Positions 1 to 6,013 of a stretch of DNA of 7,246 nt are shown in pieces. Position numbers and translations under genes: made by a program. Source of the DNA: Acidobacteriota bacterium (lineage in GTDB: Bacteria; Acidobacteriota; UBA6911; RPQK01); assembly GCA_003819755.1 (NCBI GenBank), contig RPQK01000380.1, positions 1 to 7,246 on the forward strand. Direction: 5' to 3'. Every line of letters begins with the position of its first letter. The stretch's first letter is position 1. The notes under the pieces were generated by a model. That model did no database searches and was not told the DNA's origin. It was given only the letters and a program-made list of their open reading frames with translations.

Positions 1-75
1 CGTCTGGACGACGGCGAACTGACGGCTCAATTCGTCGAAGGCGTGCTGGTCAGGTACTCGATTTCGTCCAAGTAG
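1..75 (+). CDS. C-terminal fragment of an unidentified protein
   Basis: Frame 1 is open from the left edge and reads RLDDGELTAQ, then ends with the residues ISSK before a TAG stop at 73-75. Only 24 residues are visible, so neither family nor function can be assigned. I call it a real gene end because the frame is open to the edge, it lies head-to-head with the isochorismatase-like gene on the other strand, and its stop codon sits exactly at the outer edge of the 73-141 palindrome, mirroring the stop of the facing gene. The inverted repeat reaches a further seven bases into this gene (65-71), so its last codons are part of the repeat. The start and most of the gene lie outside the window. The chance that this is only a fortuitous open frame is real, given its short length. 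Confidence 0.55.
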   Translation, partial: RLDDGELTAQFVEGVLVRYSISSK

Positions 76-148
76 GGTTTCTATCCCCGAATTACACGGC
101 GCGGCGTAGCCGCGCCGTGTAATTCGGGGATAGAAACCCTATTGGACG
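65..148. repeat. Perfect long palindrome filling a convergent gene junction
   Basis: Bases 73-105 and 109-141 are exact reverse complements (33 bp, no mismatch) separated by only three bases (106-108, GTA). With one extra base on the left (G72) the pairing continues for seven more base pairs, 65-71 (CGTCCAA) with 142-148 (TTGGACG), giving about 40 bp of stem. The outermost triplets of the perfect arms, TAG at 73-75 and CTA at 139-141, are the stop codons of the two convergent genes. Neither arm is followed by a T-run, so it is not a classical rho-independent terminator, though it would fold very strongly in either transcript. It could be a dispersed palindromic (REP-like or MITE-like) element or a bidirectional 3'-end structure; copy number elsewhere in the genome would decide. 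Confidence 0.9.
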
Positions 149-699
149 GCAGCCAACAACTCCTCGGTCGTGACCACGCTTGCGTACTCACCGTCCAGGT
201 TGGCAAGGGACAGATGGTGCACGTCGTCGGCGTCCCACCAGCGGCCCCGGAGGTCTCTTTTTCCGAAGGTCGCGGTCGCGTTGGCGAGCAGGTAGGTGCG
301 AAATCCGAGATTCCCGGCCATGCGCGTTGTCGCCTCGACCGAATTGTTCGTGACGACGCCGCAGATGACAACACTCGACAGTCCCCGAGAGCGGAGCTCG
401 TCTTCCAGTCCGGTTCCGACAAAAGCGTTATTCGTCTGCTTTCGAATAATCGTTTCGCCCGGCCGGGGCTCGACCTCCGGCTTGAACTCGTTGCCCCACT
501 GCCCGGGACGGTAGGTGGAACCCGGCTCCACTGAATCATGGGCGACGTGGAAAACCGGCCAACCGAGCTCCCGCCACCTTTTCAGCACCTTCTGCAGGTT
601 GACCTCAAGCTCACGGTTGTTTCGGACTCCCCAGCTGGGATGATCGATCGCTTTCTGGACGTCTATGATGAGAAGGGCCGTTTTGTCGGGTAGTTGCAT
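139..699 (-). CDS. Isochorismatase-fold (cysteine hydrolase superfamily) protein, Ser variant
   Basis: This 186-residue protein has the layout of the isochorismatase/nicotinamidase superfamily, which hydrolyses amides or vinyl ethers in the cytoplasm. Near the N-terminus is ALLIIDVQ, with the family's acidic residue at D13, then HVAHDS (51-56) and a lysine at K87 in IIRKQTNNAF. The nucleophile-elbow segment is GVVTNNSVEATTRMA (114-128). In nicotinamidases and related hydrolases the corresponding pattern is G-x-x-T-x-x-C-V, so the catalytic cysteine position is Ser120 here. The substrate cannot be deduced. The frame is open upstream to an ATG at 870, but I chose the ATG at 697-699 because the conserved domain begins directly after it and the longer start would overlap the divergent gene at 763. 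No clear Shine-Dalgarno sequence is visible. Its stop codon forms the right end of the palindrome. Isochorismate itself is an unlikely substrate, as no siderophore or menaquinone genes are nearby. Confidence 0.88.
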   Translation of the reverse strand: MQLPDKTALLIIDVQKAIDHPSWGVRNNRELEVNLQKVLKRWRELGWPVFHVAHDSVEPGSTYRPGQWGNEFKPEVEPRPGETIIRKQTNNAFVGTGLEDELRSRGLSSVVICGVVTNNSVEATTRMAGNLGFRTYLLANATATFGKRDLRGRWWDADDVHHLSLANLDGEYASVVTTEELLAAVQ

Positions 700-762
700 G
701 GGTTTCAAGAAGCCGCGCAAGTATATACCGAACCGAGATTGTGCGAGAATAGGCAGGGCCCG
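700..762. promoter_or_regulatory. Divergent promoter region, isochorismatase-like / DUF1638 genes
   Basis: These 63 bases separate two divergent start codons (699 on the minus strand, 763 on the plus strand), so at least one promoter, and probably both, must lie here or just inside the genes. The only AT-rich island is TATATA at 722-727, a possible -10 element for either direction, but no convincing -35 element sits at the right distance. AGGG at 755-758, four bases before the plus-strand ATG, is a modest ribosome-binding site. Confidence 0.3.
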
Positions 763-1506
763 ATGAAACTGAAGCTGATCAGCTGCGAGATTCTGTACCG
801 CGAAATGTGCGCGCTCGTCGCGCGTTCCCAGAATCAGGTCGACGTTGAATTCCTCCCCAAAGGGCTGCACGATCTCGGCTCATCAAAGATGGTTGAGCAA
901 CTTCAACGGACGGTGGACGCGGTTGACCCCTCTCAGTATTCGGCGATTCTCCTCGGCTATGCTCTATGCGGCACCGGGCTGGTCGGTCTAAAAGCCCCTG
1001 CTATTCCCTTGGTTCTGCCCCGAGCGCACGACTGCATCACGCTCTTCCTTGGCAGCAAGGAACGGTACCTCGAGTATTTCCACACTAATCCGGGAGTGTA
1101 TTTCAGGACGACCGGCTGGATTGAGAGGGGCGAGAACCTCGTGCAATTGACCGGGCACGTGTCGATCCATGAGCAGTTGGGTGGAAACCTCGGCTACGAC
1201 GGCCTGGTCGCCAAATACGGCGAAGAAAACGCCCGCTACATCTGGGACCAGCTGGGTGACTACACCCGGTACTATCAGCAGCTCACGTTCATAGAAACGG
1301 GCGTGGAACCGAACGCAAGCTTTGAGCAAAGCGCCCGGGAGGAAGCGAATCGGCGGGGCTGGTCGTTCGACAAACTCACCGGCAACCTCTCGCTACTCGA
1401 GCGCCTGGTCGAAGGTCAATGGGATGAGGCGGATTTCCTGGTTGTCCCCCCCGGCTCCCGGATCGCGGCCCGGTATGACGAGAAGATCATCGAAGCGGAG
1501 CCATAA
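763..1506 (+). CDS. DUF1638 domain protein
   Basis: The 247-residue product matches my recollection of DUF1638: the start MKLKLISCEILYREM, LPKGLHDLG (31-39), ILLGYALCGTGLVGL (62-76), and LVLPRAHDCITLFLGSKERY (83-102) followed by GVYFRTTGWIE. The function of the family is not established; members are known near corrinoid-dependent methyltransferases in methanogens and acetogens, but nothing of that kind is in this window. Cysteines C8, C69 and C91 with H36 and H89 lie in the most conserved-looking segments, which would suit metal or cofactor binding (inference). There is no signal peptide or membrane segment, so it is probably cytoplasmic. The frame extends up to an ATG at 694, but the ATG at 763 is preferred because it begins the conserved domain, has AGGG four bases upstream, and avoids overlap with the divergent gene. 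Its TAA stop merges into the first unit of the downstream repeat array. Confidence 0.85.
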   Translation: MKLKLISCEILYREMCALVARSQNQVDVEFLPKGLHDLGSSKMVEQLQRTVDAVDPSQYSAILLGYALCGTGLVGLKAPAIPLVLPRAHDCITLFLGSKERYLEYFHTNPGVYFRTTGWIERGENLVQLTGHVSIHEQLGGNLGYDGLVAKYGEENARYIWDQLGDYTRYYQQLTFIETGVEPNASFEQSAREEANRRGWSFDKLTGNLSLLERLVEGQWDEADFLVVPPGSRIAARYDEKIIEAEP

Positions 1507-1595
1507 AGGACCTCCAAGGACCTCAAAGACCTCAAAGACAGGCCAACTCCTTGTTGTCCTTCAGGTCCTTCAGGTCTTTCCGGTCCTTCAAACCT
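1504..1595. repeat. 9-nt repeat array arranged as an imperfect inverted repeat; possible bidirectional terminator
   Basis: The left half (1505-1540) is about four tandem units of roughly nine bases, AAGGACCTC and CAAAGACCT. The right half (1554-1592) carries the reverse complement, units of AGGTCCTTC and AGGTCTTTC, so the two halves can fold on each other with some mismatches; the centre is about 1541-1553. The array fills the whole gap between the convergent DUF1638 and VIT genes. The TAA stop at 1504-1506 reads on as TAAAGGACC, and the TGA stop of the facing gene (1588-1590) reads on, on the minus strand, as TGAAGGACC, both being repeat units. No T-run follows either arm, so intrinsic termination is uncertain. 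Confidence 0.8.
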
Positions 1596-2466
1596 CCACC
1601 CCCAGCACCGCCCGCAGAAGATACCCAATCCCGAAGCTGAAGCCGGCCACGGCGAAGCTCAATCCCGCCATCTCGAGGAATCTCTTCCGGAAGGGCTCAT
1701 CCTGGGCCACGGAGATGTAGTAGTTGAAACTGGCGATGATGAGCACTGCGCCGGCGAGCGTAAACGCCAGACAAACGTAGAAGTTCGTGAAGATGAGGTA
1801 GGGCAAGATGAGGATCAGAACCGTGCACAGGTAGGCAATCCCGGTATAGACCGCGGCCTTGGTGGCGCTTTTCCCGGTCTCCTCCGACTTCGTCGACAAA
1901 TACTCGGACGCTCCCATGGACAGGGCGGCCGCGATGCCCGTAATTGAGCCGGTCAGGGCGATAAGCCGGGTGTTTTGCAGGGCTAGAGTCAAGCCTGCGA
2001 GCGCGCCGGTCAATTCGACAAGCGCGTCATTCAACCCGAGAACGACCGATCCTGCGTACTTCAGACGTTCCTCGTCCAGGAGACCGACCAGCGCCTCTTC
2101 GTGCTCCTTCTCGTCTTGGGCAATCGAGAGAGCCTTGTCGAGCACCCCTTGGACCTCCGCATAGTTCTGCCGGGCGCTTTCTTCCCCCCGCTCCATCAGC
2201 TTGATCCCGAAGGTAAACCCGAATATCCGGCTGATGAGGTAGTAGCGCCACATCTGCCAACGATTGGGAGCAACGTCCTGCCCGGTATACAGACGCCACT
2301 CCTGGTAATGCCGAAGCTCGTCGGCGGCGATTTTCCTGAGAATCTCTCGGTTGTCGGGAGAATCGATCTGATCAGCCAATCTTGAGTAGACGTAGTGCTC
2401 GGTAATTTCGTCTTTCTGAAAGGCCAGAAGTCGTTCACGAAGCTGCGGATCGATCTGGTTAGTCAC
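1588..2466 (-). CDS. Rubrerythrin/ferritin-like domain fused to VIT1/CCC1-type iron transporter
   Basis: This 292-residue membrane protein joins two domains. Residues 1-135 form a ferritin-like four-helix di-iron domain, with E20 and E23 in DEITEHYVY, ExxH at 50-53 (ELRH), E92/E95/E96 in MERGEES and a second ExxH at 119-122 (EKEH). Residues 138-290 are a VIT1/CCC1 domain with five predicted membrane helices (about 140-162, 168-190, 205-226, 230-252, 268-289) and the family signatures GLNDALVELTGALAG (144-158) and GASEYLSTKSEE (185-196). Such fusions are known from membrane-bound ferritin MbfA of rhizobia, which exports iron; export or sequestration of Fe(II)/Mn(II) is the likely role here. 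The start is a GTG at 2466: an in-frame stop lies six bases upstream and the next Met is residue 72, well inside the domain. A GGGGAGGGGG tract lies 14 bases upstream, rather far for a ribosome-binding site. It may be cotranscribed with the DUF6807 gene 50 bases upstream. Confidence 0.92.
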   Translation of the reverse strand: MTNQIDPQLRERLLAFQKDEITEHYVYSRLADQIDSPDNREILRKIAADELRHYQEWRLYTGQDVAPNRWQMWRYYLISRIFGFTFGIKLMERGEESARQNYAEVQGVLDKALSIAQDEKEHEEALVGLLDEERLKYAGSVVLGLNDALVELTGALAGLTLALQNTRLIALTGSITGIAAALSMGASEYLSTKSEETGKSATKAAVYTGIAYLCTVLILILPYLIFTNFYVCLAFTLAGAVLIIASFNYYISVAQDEPFRKRFLEMAGLSFAVAGFSFGIGYLLRAVLGVEV

Positions 2467-2490
2467 GATTCAGAAGCTTACCCCCTCCCC

Positions 2491-2520
2491 GTTCACCTTG
2501 TCACCTTGTCACCCTGTCAC
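2491..2520 (-). repeat. Short tandem array of an 8-nt unit after the DUF6807 stop codon
   Basis: Read on the minus strand, the segment is four successive 8-nt units: GTGACAGG, GTGACAAG, GTGACAAG and GTGAACGG. The stop codon TGA of the DUF6807 gene (2517-2519) is part of the first unit. Unlike the arrays at the convergent junctions there is no complementary second arm, so it does not form a hairpin. It occupies most of the 50-base gap before the GTG start of the co-directional transporter gene. Each unit brings a further TGA or GTG, so it also seals translation in several frames. Confidence 0.75.
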
Positions 2521-3443
2521 TTCTTCTCCGCCCACTGCTCGAAAAGCTTCGCGATACCTGCCTCCTGGGCATCCCCGGCGTGCACCGCGACCCGATACTT
2601 CAGTTCCAACTGCTCGCCCACCTTCAGTTGCAGGCCGTTCTGTTCCAGCCACTCGAACGGAGTCGGGGAGAAGAAGCCGTAGTCACGCGTGAACCACTTG
2701 CTCGGGAACCAGCGGTTTTGGGGGCTATCAAAAATCGCTATCCCTTCCCGGATGCCCAACTGAGCGCCCGAGTAATCACACCAGGGCGAGGCGATCCCAT
2801 AAGTTCCCTTTTCGGCCAGATTGCCGGAGGCATTCACAAGCGTGCCGCCCTGCTTTACCGATAACGCGGGGACAACCCGAGCCGCGAATAAGGAGTGATT
2901 GGTGCGCTGGATACGGATCTCGACCACGGGTTTGAGGATGACGCTAAAGTCGATTAACCGCAGCTTGTTGGTCGCAGCCTGGATCCGAATGACACGGGCG
3001 TCGGTCATTATCGGAGACTCACCGGGTTTGCGCCACTCGCATTCGTCGGTGATTTCCACGTAATCGGGCCCCGGGTGTGCGATGACGGCGCCTTTGGAAA
3101 CAATCTGGCCCTGCTCGTTTCCTTCCTGCCAGTAGTTTCCGCCGTTGACTTTGTCACACCCGAAGAACAGGGATCGATGGTGGGGATACGGCAGCGACGA
3201 CTCCGTGGTCAGCGGAAGGCCGGACACCGGGCCGTTCACCGGATAGAAATAGGGATACTTTTGCCCAGCGCCGAAACGGTAGACCGTGAAGGTCTGGTCG
3301 TCGACTCGAACGATAATGCGATCATCCAGACGCTCGGCGCTCATCTTCGCCGGCTGGGCCGGATCAGTTTGGGCGTCTGCCCGGCTGGCCAACAAAGCGA
3401 AGGAAGTGACGAGGAGAGCTAGAACCAGGAGTATTTGTTTCAT
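2517..3443 (-). CDS. Secreted DUF6807 (formerly 'PmoA family') protein
   Basis: The 308-residue product has a clear signal peptide: MKQILLVLALLVTSFALLAS followed by RADA and a likely cleavage after residue 24, so it is exported to the periplasm or beyond. The mature part carries the DUF6807 signature SSLPYPHHRSLFFGCDKVNG (82-101) and NYWQEG (103-108), then a beta-rich body ending in a region typical of the family (FFSPTPFEWL, 257-266). The family was first named for PmoA but is not a methane monooxygenase subunit; its members occur in polysaccharide- and sugar-degrading bacteria, often near Gfo/Idh oxidoreductases, and their biochemical role is not settled. Histidines H88 and H89 and Arg90 in the PHHR motif are candidate functional residues (inference). 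The gene is divergent from the TPR gene and upstream of the transporter on the same strand. No good Shine-Dalgarno sequence precedes the ATG. Confidence 0.88.
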   Translation of the reverse strand: MKQILLVLALLVTSFALLASRADAQTDPAQPAKMSAERLDDRIIVRVDDQTFTVYRFGAGQKYPYFYPVNGPVSGLPLTTESSLPYPHHRSLFFGCDKVNGGNYWQEGNEQGQIVSKGAVIAHPGPDYVEITDECEWRKPGESPIMTDARVIRIQAATNKLRLIDFSVILKPVVEIRIQRTNHSLFAARVVPALSVKQGGTLVNASGNLAEKGTYGIASPWCDYSGAQLGIREGIAIFDSPQNRWFPSKWFTRDYGFFSPTPFEWLEQNGLQLKVGEQLELKYRVAVHAGDAQEAGIAKLFEQWAEKK

Positions 3444-3532
3444 AATCGCAGGCGAGAATATCCAAGCCGAGCCCTCGCTTCAAGCGAAACCCCGGGGGAA
3501 AAGCCGTATGGTAAGCTTATCCGGGGTCCTCT
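3444..3532. promoter_or_regulatory. Divergent promoter region with a small palindrome
   Basis: This 89-base gap separates the divergent start codons of the DUF6807 and TPR genes and must hold their promoters. It contains a perfect inverted repeat TCGCTT-C-AAGCGA at 3475-3487, near the middle of the gap, which could be a regulator site or chance. No canonical -35/-10 pair stands out in either direction, and neither gene has a strong Shine-Dalgarno sequence. Confidence 0.3.
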
Positions 3533-4366
3533 ATGTCCAACCGCTTCTGGCTTTTGGCTCTGCTCCTGTTTCCGCTCGACGTCTGCGCGCAGCCTGGTTC
3601 CACCGCTGGTCTTGAACCGGGGTTCAACCAGCTCTACTCGCTTCGCTTCGAGCAGGCCCAACAGTACTTCGATAGCTGGTCTCGGCAATATCCCGAGGAT
3701 GCGCGTGGACCGGTTTCTCAGGCAGCTGGGGATCTTTTCGAAGAGTTCCACCGCTTGGGCATCCTTGAAGCCGAGTTTTTTGAAGATGATGAGACCTTCC
3801 TGGAATCGCGGCCGAAACTGAAACCCGACCTGGCCCGCCGCGCCCGGTTCTACGCCCGCCTGGTCCGGGCGGAGGACCTGGCAACCCGGCGTTTAAAGCA
3901 GGACCCGCAGGATGCCGACGCCCTTTTTGCTCTCGCGCTCGTCTACGGTCTTCGAGCTGACTACTCGGCCTTGATTCAAAAGGAAAACATGGCGGCGCTC
4001 AAGCACACCAAGCGCGCGGCGGGGTTTGCCGAAAGACTCCTGAAGGTGTCGCCGACGTACTACGATGCTTATTTGGCTACCGGTATCAGCAACTACCTGA
4101 TCGGCAGTCTGTTCGCGCCTGTGCGGTGGTTGCTTCGCCTCGGGGGCTACTCCGGCGACCGCGAGAAAGGGATCCGCGAGCTGCAGATAACCGCGGATCG
4201 AGGGCGCCTCCTGGCCCCTTTTGCGCGCCTCCTGCTGGCTGTTGCCAGCCTCCGTTCCGGCGATCGCGGGCGAGCCCGACAGCTCCTGGTTGCGCTTCGA
4301 GACCAGTTCCCCAGTAACCCGCTTTACGCCAAGGAAATCGCCCGGATCGACGCGAAGAGGCAGTGA
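3533..4366 (+). CDS. Secreted tetratricopeptide-repeat protein
   Basis: The 277-residue protein starts with a signal peptide (FWLLALLLFPLDVCA, residues 5-19; probable cleavage before Gln20). Cys18 is not in a good lipobox, so a lipoprotein is less likely. The rest is almost entirely helical, with TPR-like pairs at about 30-63 (LYSLRFEQAQQYFDSW, ending in P-E-D), 106-140 (RAEDLATRRL, then DADALFALALVYGL), 158-190 and 228-262 (FARLLLAVASLRSGDRGRAR, ending QFPSNP). An acidic stretch EAEFFEDDETFLES lies at 79-92. TPRs usually mediate protein-protein contacts; no catalytic domain is visible and the partner is unknown. It probably acts in the periplasm. The ATG at 3533 is chosen because the signal peptide follows directly. 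A 115-base gap separates it from the YceI gene, so cotranscription is possible but not shown. Confidence 0.82.
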   Translation: MSNRFWLLALLLFPLDVCAQPGSTAGLEPGFNQLYSLRFEQAQQYFDSWSRQYPEDARGPVSQAAGDLFEEFHRLGILEAEFFEDDETFLESRPKLKPDLARRARFYARLVRAEDLATRRLKQDPQDADALFALALVYGLRADYSALIQKENMAALKHTKRAAGFAERLLKVSPTYYDAYLATGISNYLIGSLFAPVRWLLRLGGYSGDREKGIRELQITADRGRLLAPFARLLLAVASLRSGDRGRARQLLVALRDQFPSNPLYAKEIARIDAKRQ

Positions 4367-4481
4367 TCTTTCGTGGACGAACCAATCGCAACCGAACAAA
4401 CTCTGACCCCTTTTGCCCAGTCCCCGCGTCTAATCGTTAACGTCTCTCAACCTTGTTGACATTTTGGCATTGGTAAAAGCC

Positions 4482-5102
4482 ATGAGAATCAAGTTTTGCC
4501 TGCCGGCAGCCGTGCTGACGGCTATCTGTTCATTTATCCCGGCGCTGTCCGAGACGCTTTCCATTGACCCGGCCCGCTCGGTAATGACGATCCGCGTCTT
4601 GCGGTCAGGGCTCTTCTCGGCCTTTGCCCATAACCATGAGATCGAGGCGCGCGGCTTGGAAGGGCAGGTTCGGACGGCCGACAACCCGTCCGTGGCACTA
4701 CGTCTTGAAACCCGCAGAATCAAGGTCCTCGACCCAAAGATGTCACCCGACGACCGGGCGGAGGTCCAACAGACAATGGAAGGGCCGAAAGTGCTGGACA
4801 TCAAGCGGTTTCCCGAGATCCGTTTCCAATCTGCCTCGGCTCGTCAAAAGGGAGCCGGCAAATGGGAGGTCTCGGGGAACCTGACTCTCCACGGGCAGAC
4901 GCGCCCGGTAACGTTGGAAGTGATCGAAAAGGCGGGCCGATATACCGGGCAAGTGTCGGTTTTGCAGCGGGATTTCGGGATCGAACCGGTCAGCCTGTTT
5001 GGCGGAACGGTGAAGGTCAAGAACGAAGTCACGATCGAGTTCGACATTCAAACCACGGGAAGCCAGCCCGTTACTTCAGCTGAAGTCGGGAGGGCACAAT
5101 GA
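4482..5102 (+). CDS. YceI-like domain protein, secreted
   Basis: The 206-residue product has a signal peptide (MRIKFCLPAAVLTAICSFIP, then ALS with probable cleavage after residue 23) and a YceI domain over most of the mature chain. Visible family features are the first strand LSIDPARSVMTIRV (26-39), SAFAHNHEIEARGLEG (46-61), VLDIKRFPEIRFQS (104-117), and the later strands GNLTLHGQTRPVTLEV (132-147) and QRDFGIEP (162-169). YceI proteins are periplasmic lipocalin-like beta barrels; the structurally studied TT1927b binds a polyisoprenoid. Ligand and role here are unknown. In-frame TTG codons at 4464 and 4470 are alternative starts, but the ATG at 4482 gives the most typical signal peptide. No strong ribosome-binding site precedes any of them. 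The TGA stop overlaps the ATG of the next gene (ATGA at 5099-5102), indicating translational coupling. Confidence 0.9.
   Translation: MRIKFCLPAAVLTAICSFIPALSETLSIDPARSVMTIRVLRSGLFSAFAHNHEIEARGLEGQVRTADNPSVALRLETRRIKVLDPKMSPDDRAEVQQTMEGPKVLDIKRFPEIRFQSASARQKGAGKWEVSGNLTLHGQTRPVTLEVIEKAGRYTGQVSVLQRDFGIEPVSLFGGTVKVKNEVTIEFDIQTTGSQPVTSAEVGRAQ
5088..5094 (+). promoter_or_regulatory. Ribosome-binding site of the barrel gene inside the YceI gene
   Basis: GGGAGGG lies four bases before the ATG at 5099 and is within the last codons of the YceI gene. It is the best Shine-Dalgarno sequence in the window and supports both the start choice for the barrel gene and coupled translation through the ATGA overlap. 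Confidence 0.7.
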
Positions 5103-6010
5103 GGAACCTTTCGGTAGAGCGGGCCTTAGCGTTCTTCGTCCTCTTTATCCCCCTCGTCAGCCCGGCTCTCCAAGGCCAACAGGTCCTCGACTACGATGAG
5201 CGCGTGGCAAAAGACCGGCCCGAGTTTTGGGCCATGAAACTGGTGGGCTCAGAGCTCTTGATGACGCCGATGGGCCCTCCCCGACGAACCGAAACCGGGC
5301 AGATCGAGCTCGGGCTCGAAGCCGGCTGGTTACCGTCCCTCAGCCCCGAGCAACGGTTGATTGGATTCAACGGAACCAAGGAAGAGAATGTCAACCGAAC
5401 GCCTCTCTTCGCGCGGCCGCGCGTCTACCTGGGCTTGCCGCATGATGTCAGTTTGACCGTTGGCTACGTTCCTCCGGTTCGAATTGGCGGCATCCGGCCC
5501 AACATCCTGACCCTGTCCGCAGCCCGACCGGTCATCACTTCACCCGTCTGGCGATTGGGCGTACGGGCCCATGGTTTGTTGGGCAACCTTCGCGGGGACA
5601 TCACCTGCGACAGCGATACGGTGTCGGCCGGTCTGGATCCGATCCGCAATCCCTATCTTTGCGAGGCGCCTTCCAACGACACGATGACGATTCGTGCGGG
5701 CGGGTTCGAGATCTCGAATGCGTTTGCCGTCTCCCGTTCAATTGAACCGTATGTAACGGTCGGCCTGAACTACTTCGACACGAAGTTCCGGACCGACGCC
5801 CGGTATTCGGGGATCATCGATCGTTCGCGCCTGCTCGGCGCGGGTCCCGCTTTTGCTCTCGGCGGCGGACTATCGTATCGACTCTCGCAGAAGATTCGTT
5901 TCGCCGGCGAGATCTTCTACACGCCCCTCGATGTTCAGCGGTATCTTCAGCCGAGGGTCAACGATGGCTTGATGAATCTGCGCGTGATGGTGGCTTACGA
6001 CCTGAGGTGA
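5099..6010 (+). CDS. Putative outer-membrane beta-barrel protein, family not recognised
   Basis: The 303-residue product has an N-terminal signal peptide (ALAFFVLFIPLVSPALQG, residues 9-26) and then many short alternating strands separated by Gly/Pro/Asn turns, for example QIELGLEAGWLP (68-79), PRVYLGLPHDVSLTVGYVPP (107-126), WRLGVRAHGLLG (151-162), EPYVTVGLNYFDTKF (216-230), FALGGGLSYRLSQKIRFAGE (252-271) and LRVMVAYDLR at the end. This is the pattern of a transmembrane beta barrel of the outer membrane. The last residue is Arg rather than the usual Phe/Trp of the C-terminal beta signal, which lowers certainty. C170 and C188 flank what looks like one external loop and could form a disulfide. 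I do not recognise a named family, and transport or ligand role is unknown. Coupling to YceI suggests a shared envelope function (inference). A soluble periplasmic beta protein is the main alternative. Confidence 0.72.
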   Translation: MRNLSVERALAFFVLFIPLVSPALQGQQVLDYDERVAKDRPEFWAMKLVGSELLMTPMGPPRRTETGQIELGLEAGWLPSLSPEQRLIGFNGTKEENVNRTPLFARPRVYLGLPHDVSLTVGYVPPVRIGGIRPNILTLSAARPVITSPVWRLGVRAHGLLGNLRGDITCDSDTVSAGLDPIRNPYLCEAPSNDTMTIRAGGFEISNAFAVSRSIEPYVTVGLNYFDTKFRTDARYSGIIDRSRLLGAGPAFALGGGLSYRLSQKIRFAGEIFYTPLDVQRYLQPRVNDGLMNLRVMVAYDLR

Positions 6011-6013
6011 TGT

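Noticed and set aside
65..148. Palindrome as a fold-back assembly artefact
   Set aside because: Sequence outside the arms differs on the two sides and encodes two different proteins ending exactly at the arms, which a fold-back chimera would not give; reads should still be checked.
700..870. 57-residue N-terminal extension of the isochorismatase-like protein (ATG at 870)
   Set aside because: It would overlap the start of the divergent DUF1638 gene, has no domain similarity I recognise, and the conserved fold begins right after the ATG at 699.
1504..1595. CRISPR array
   Set aside because: The units are 8-10 bases long and directly abutting, with no unique spacers and no cas genes.
3893..4399. 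Long open frame on the minus strand across the TPR gene
   Set aside because: It is antisense to a well-supported secreted TPR protein, and its translation shows no domain or signal peptide; GC-rich DNA produces such shadows.
4400..4414. CTCTGACCCCTTTT motif in the 115-base gap before YceI
   Set aside because: It resembles half of a GGGGTCAGACCCC-type repeat seen near some transposase genes, but there is no second half and no transposase here, so I do not call it a repeat.
4435..4442. Palindrome CGTTAACG in the TPR-YceI gap
   Set aside because: An isolated 8-bp palindrome is expected by chance and has no flanking symmetry.
4456..4484. TTGACA as a -35 element for the YceI gene
   Set aside because: At the proper 16-18 base spacing there is no -10-like hexamer; the position would overlap the start codon itself.
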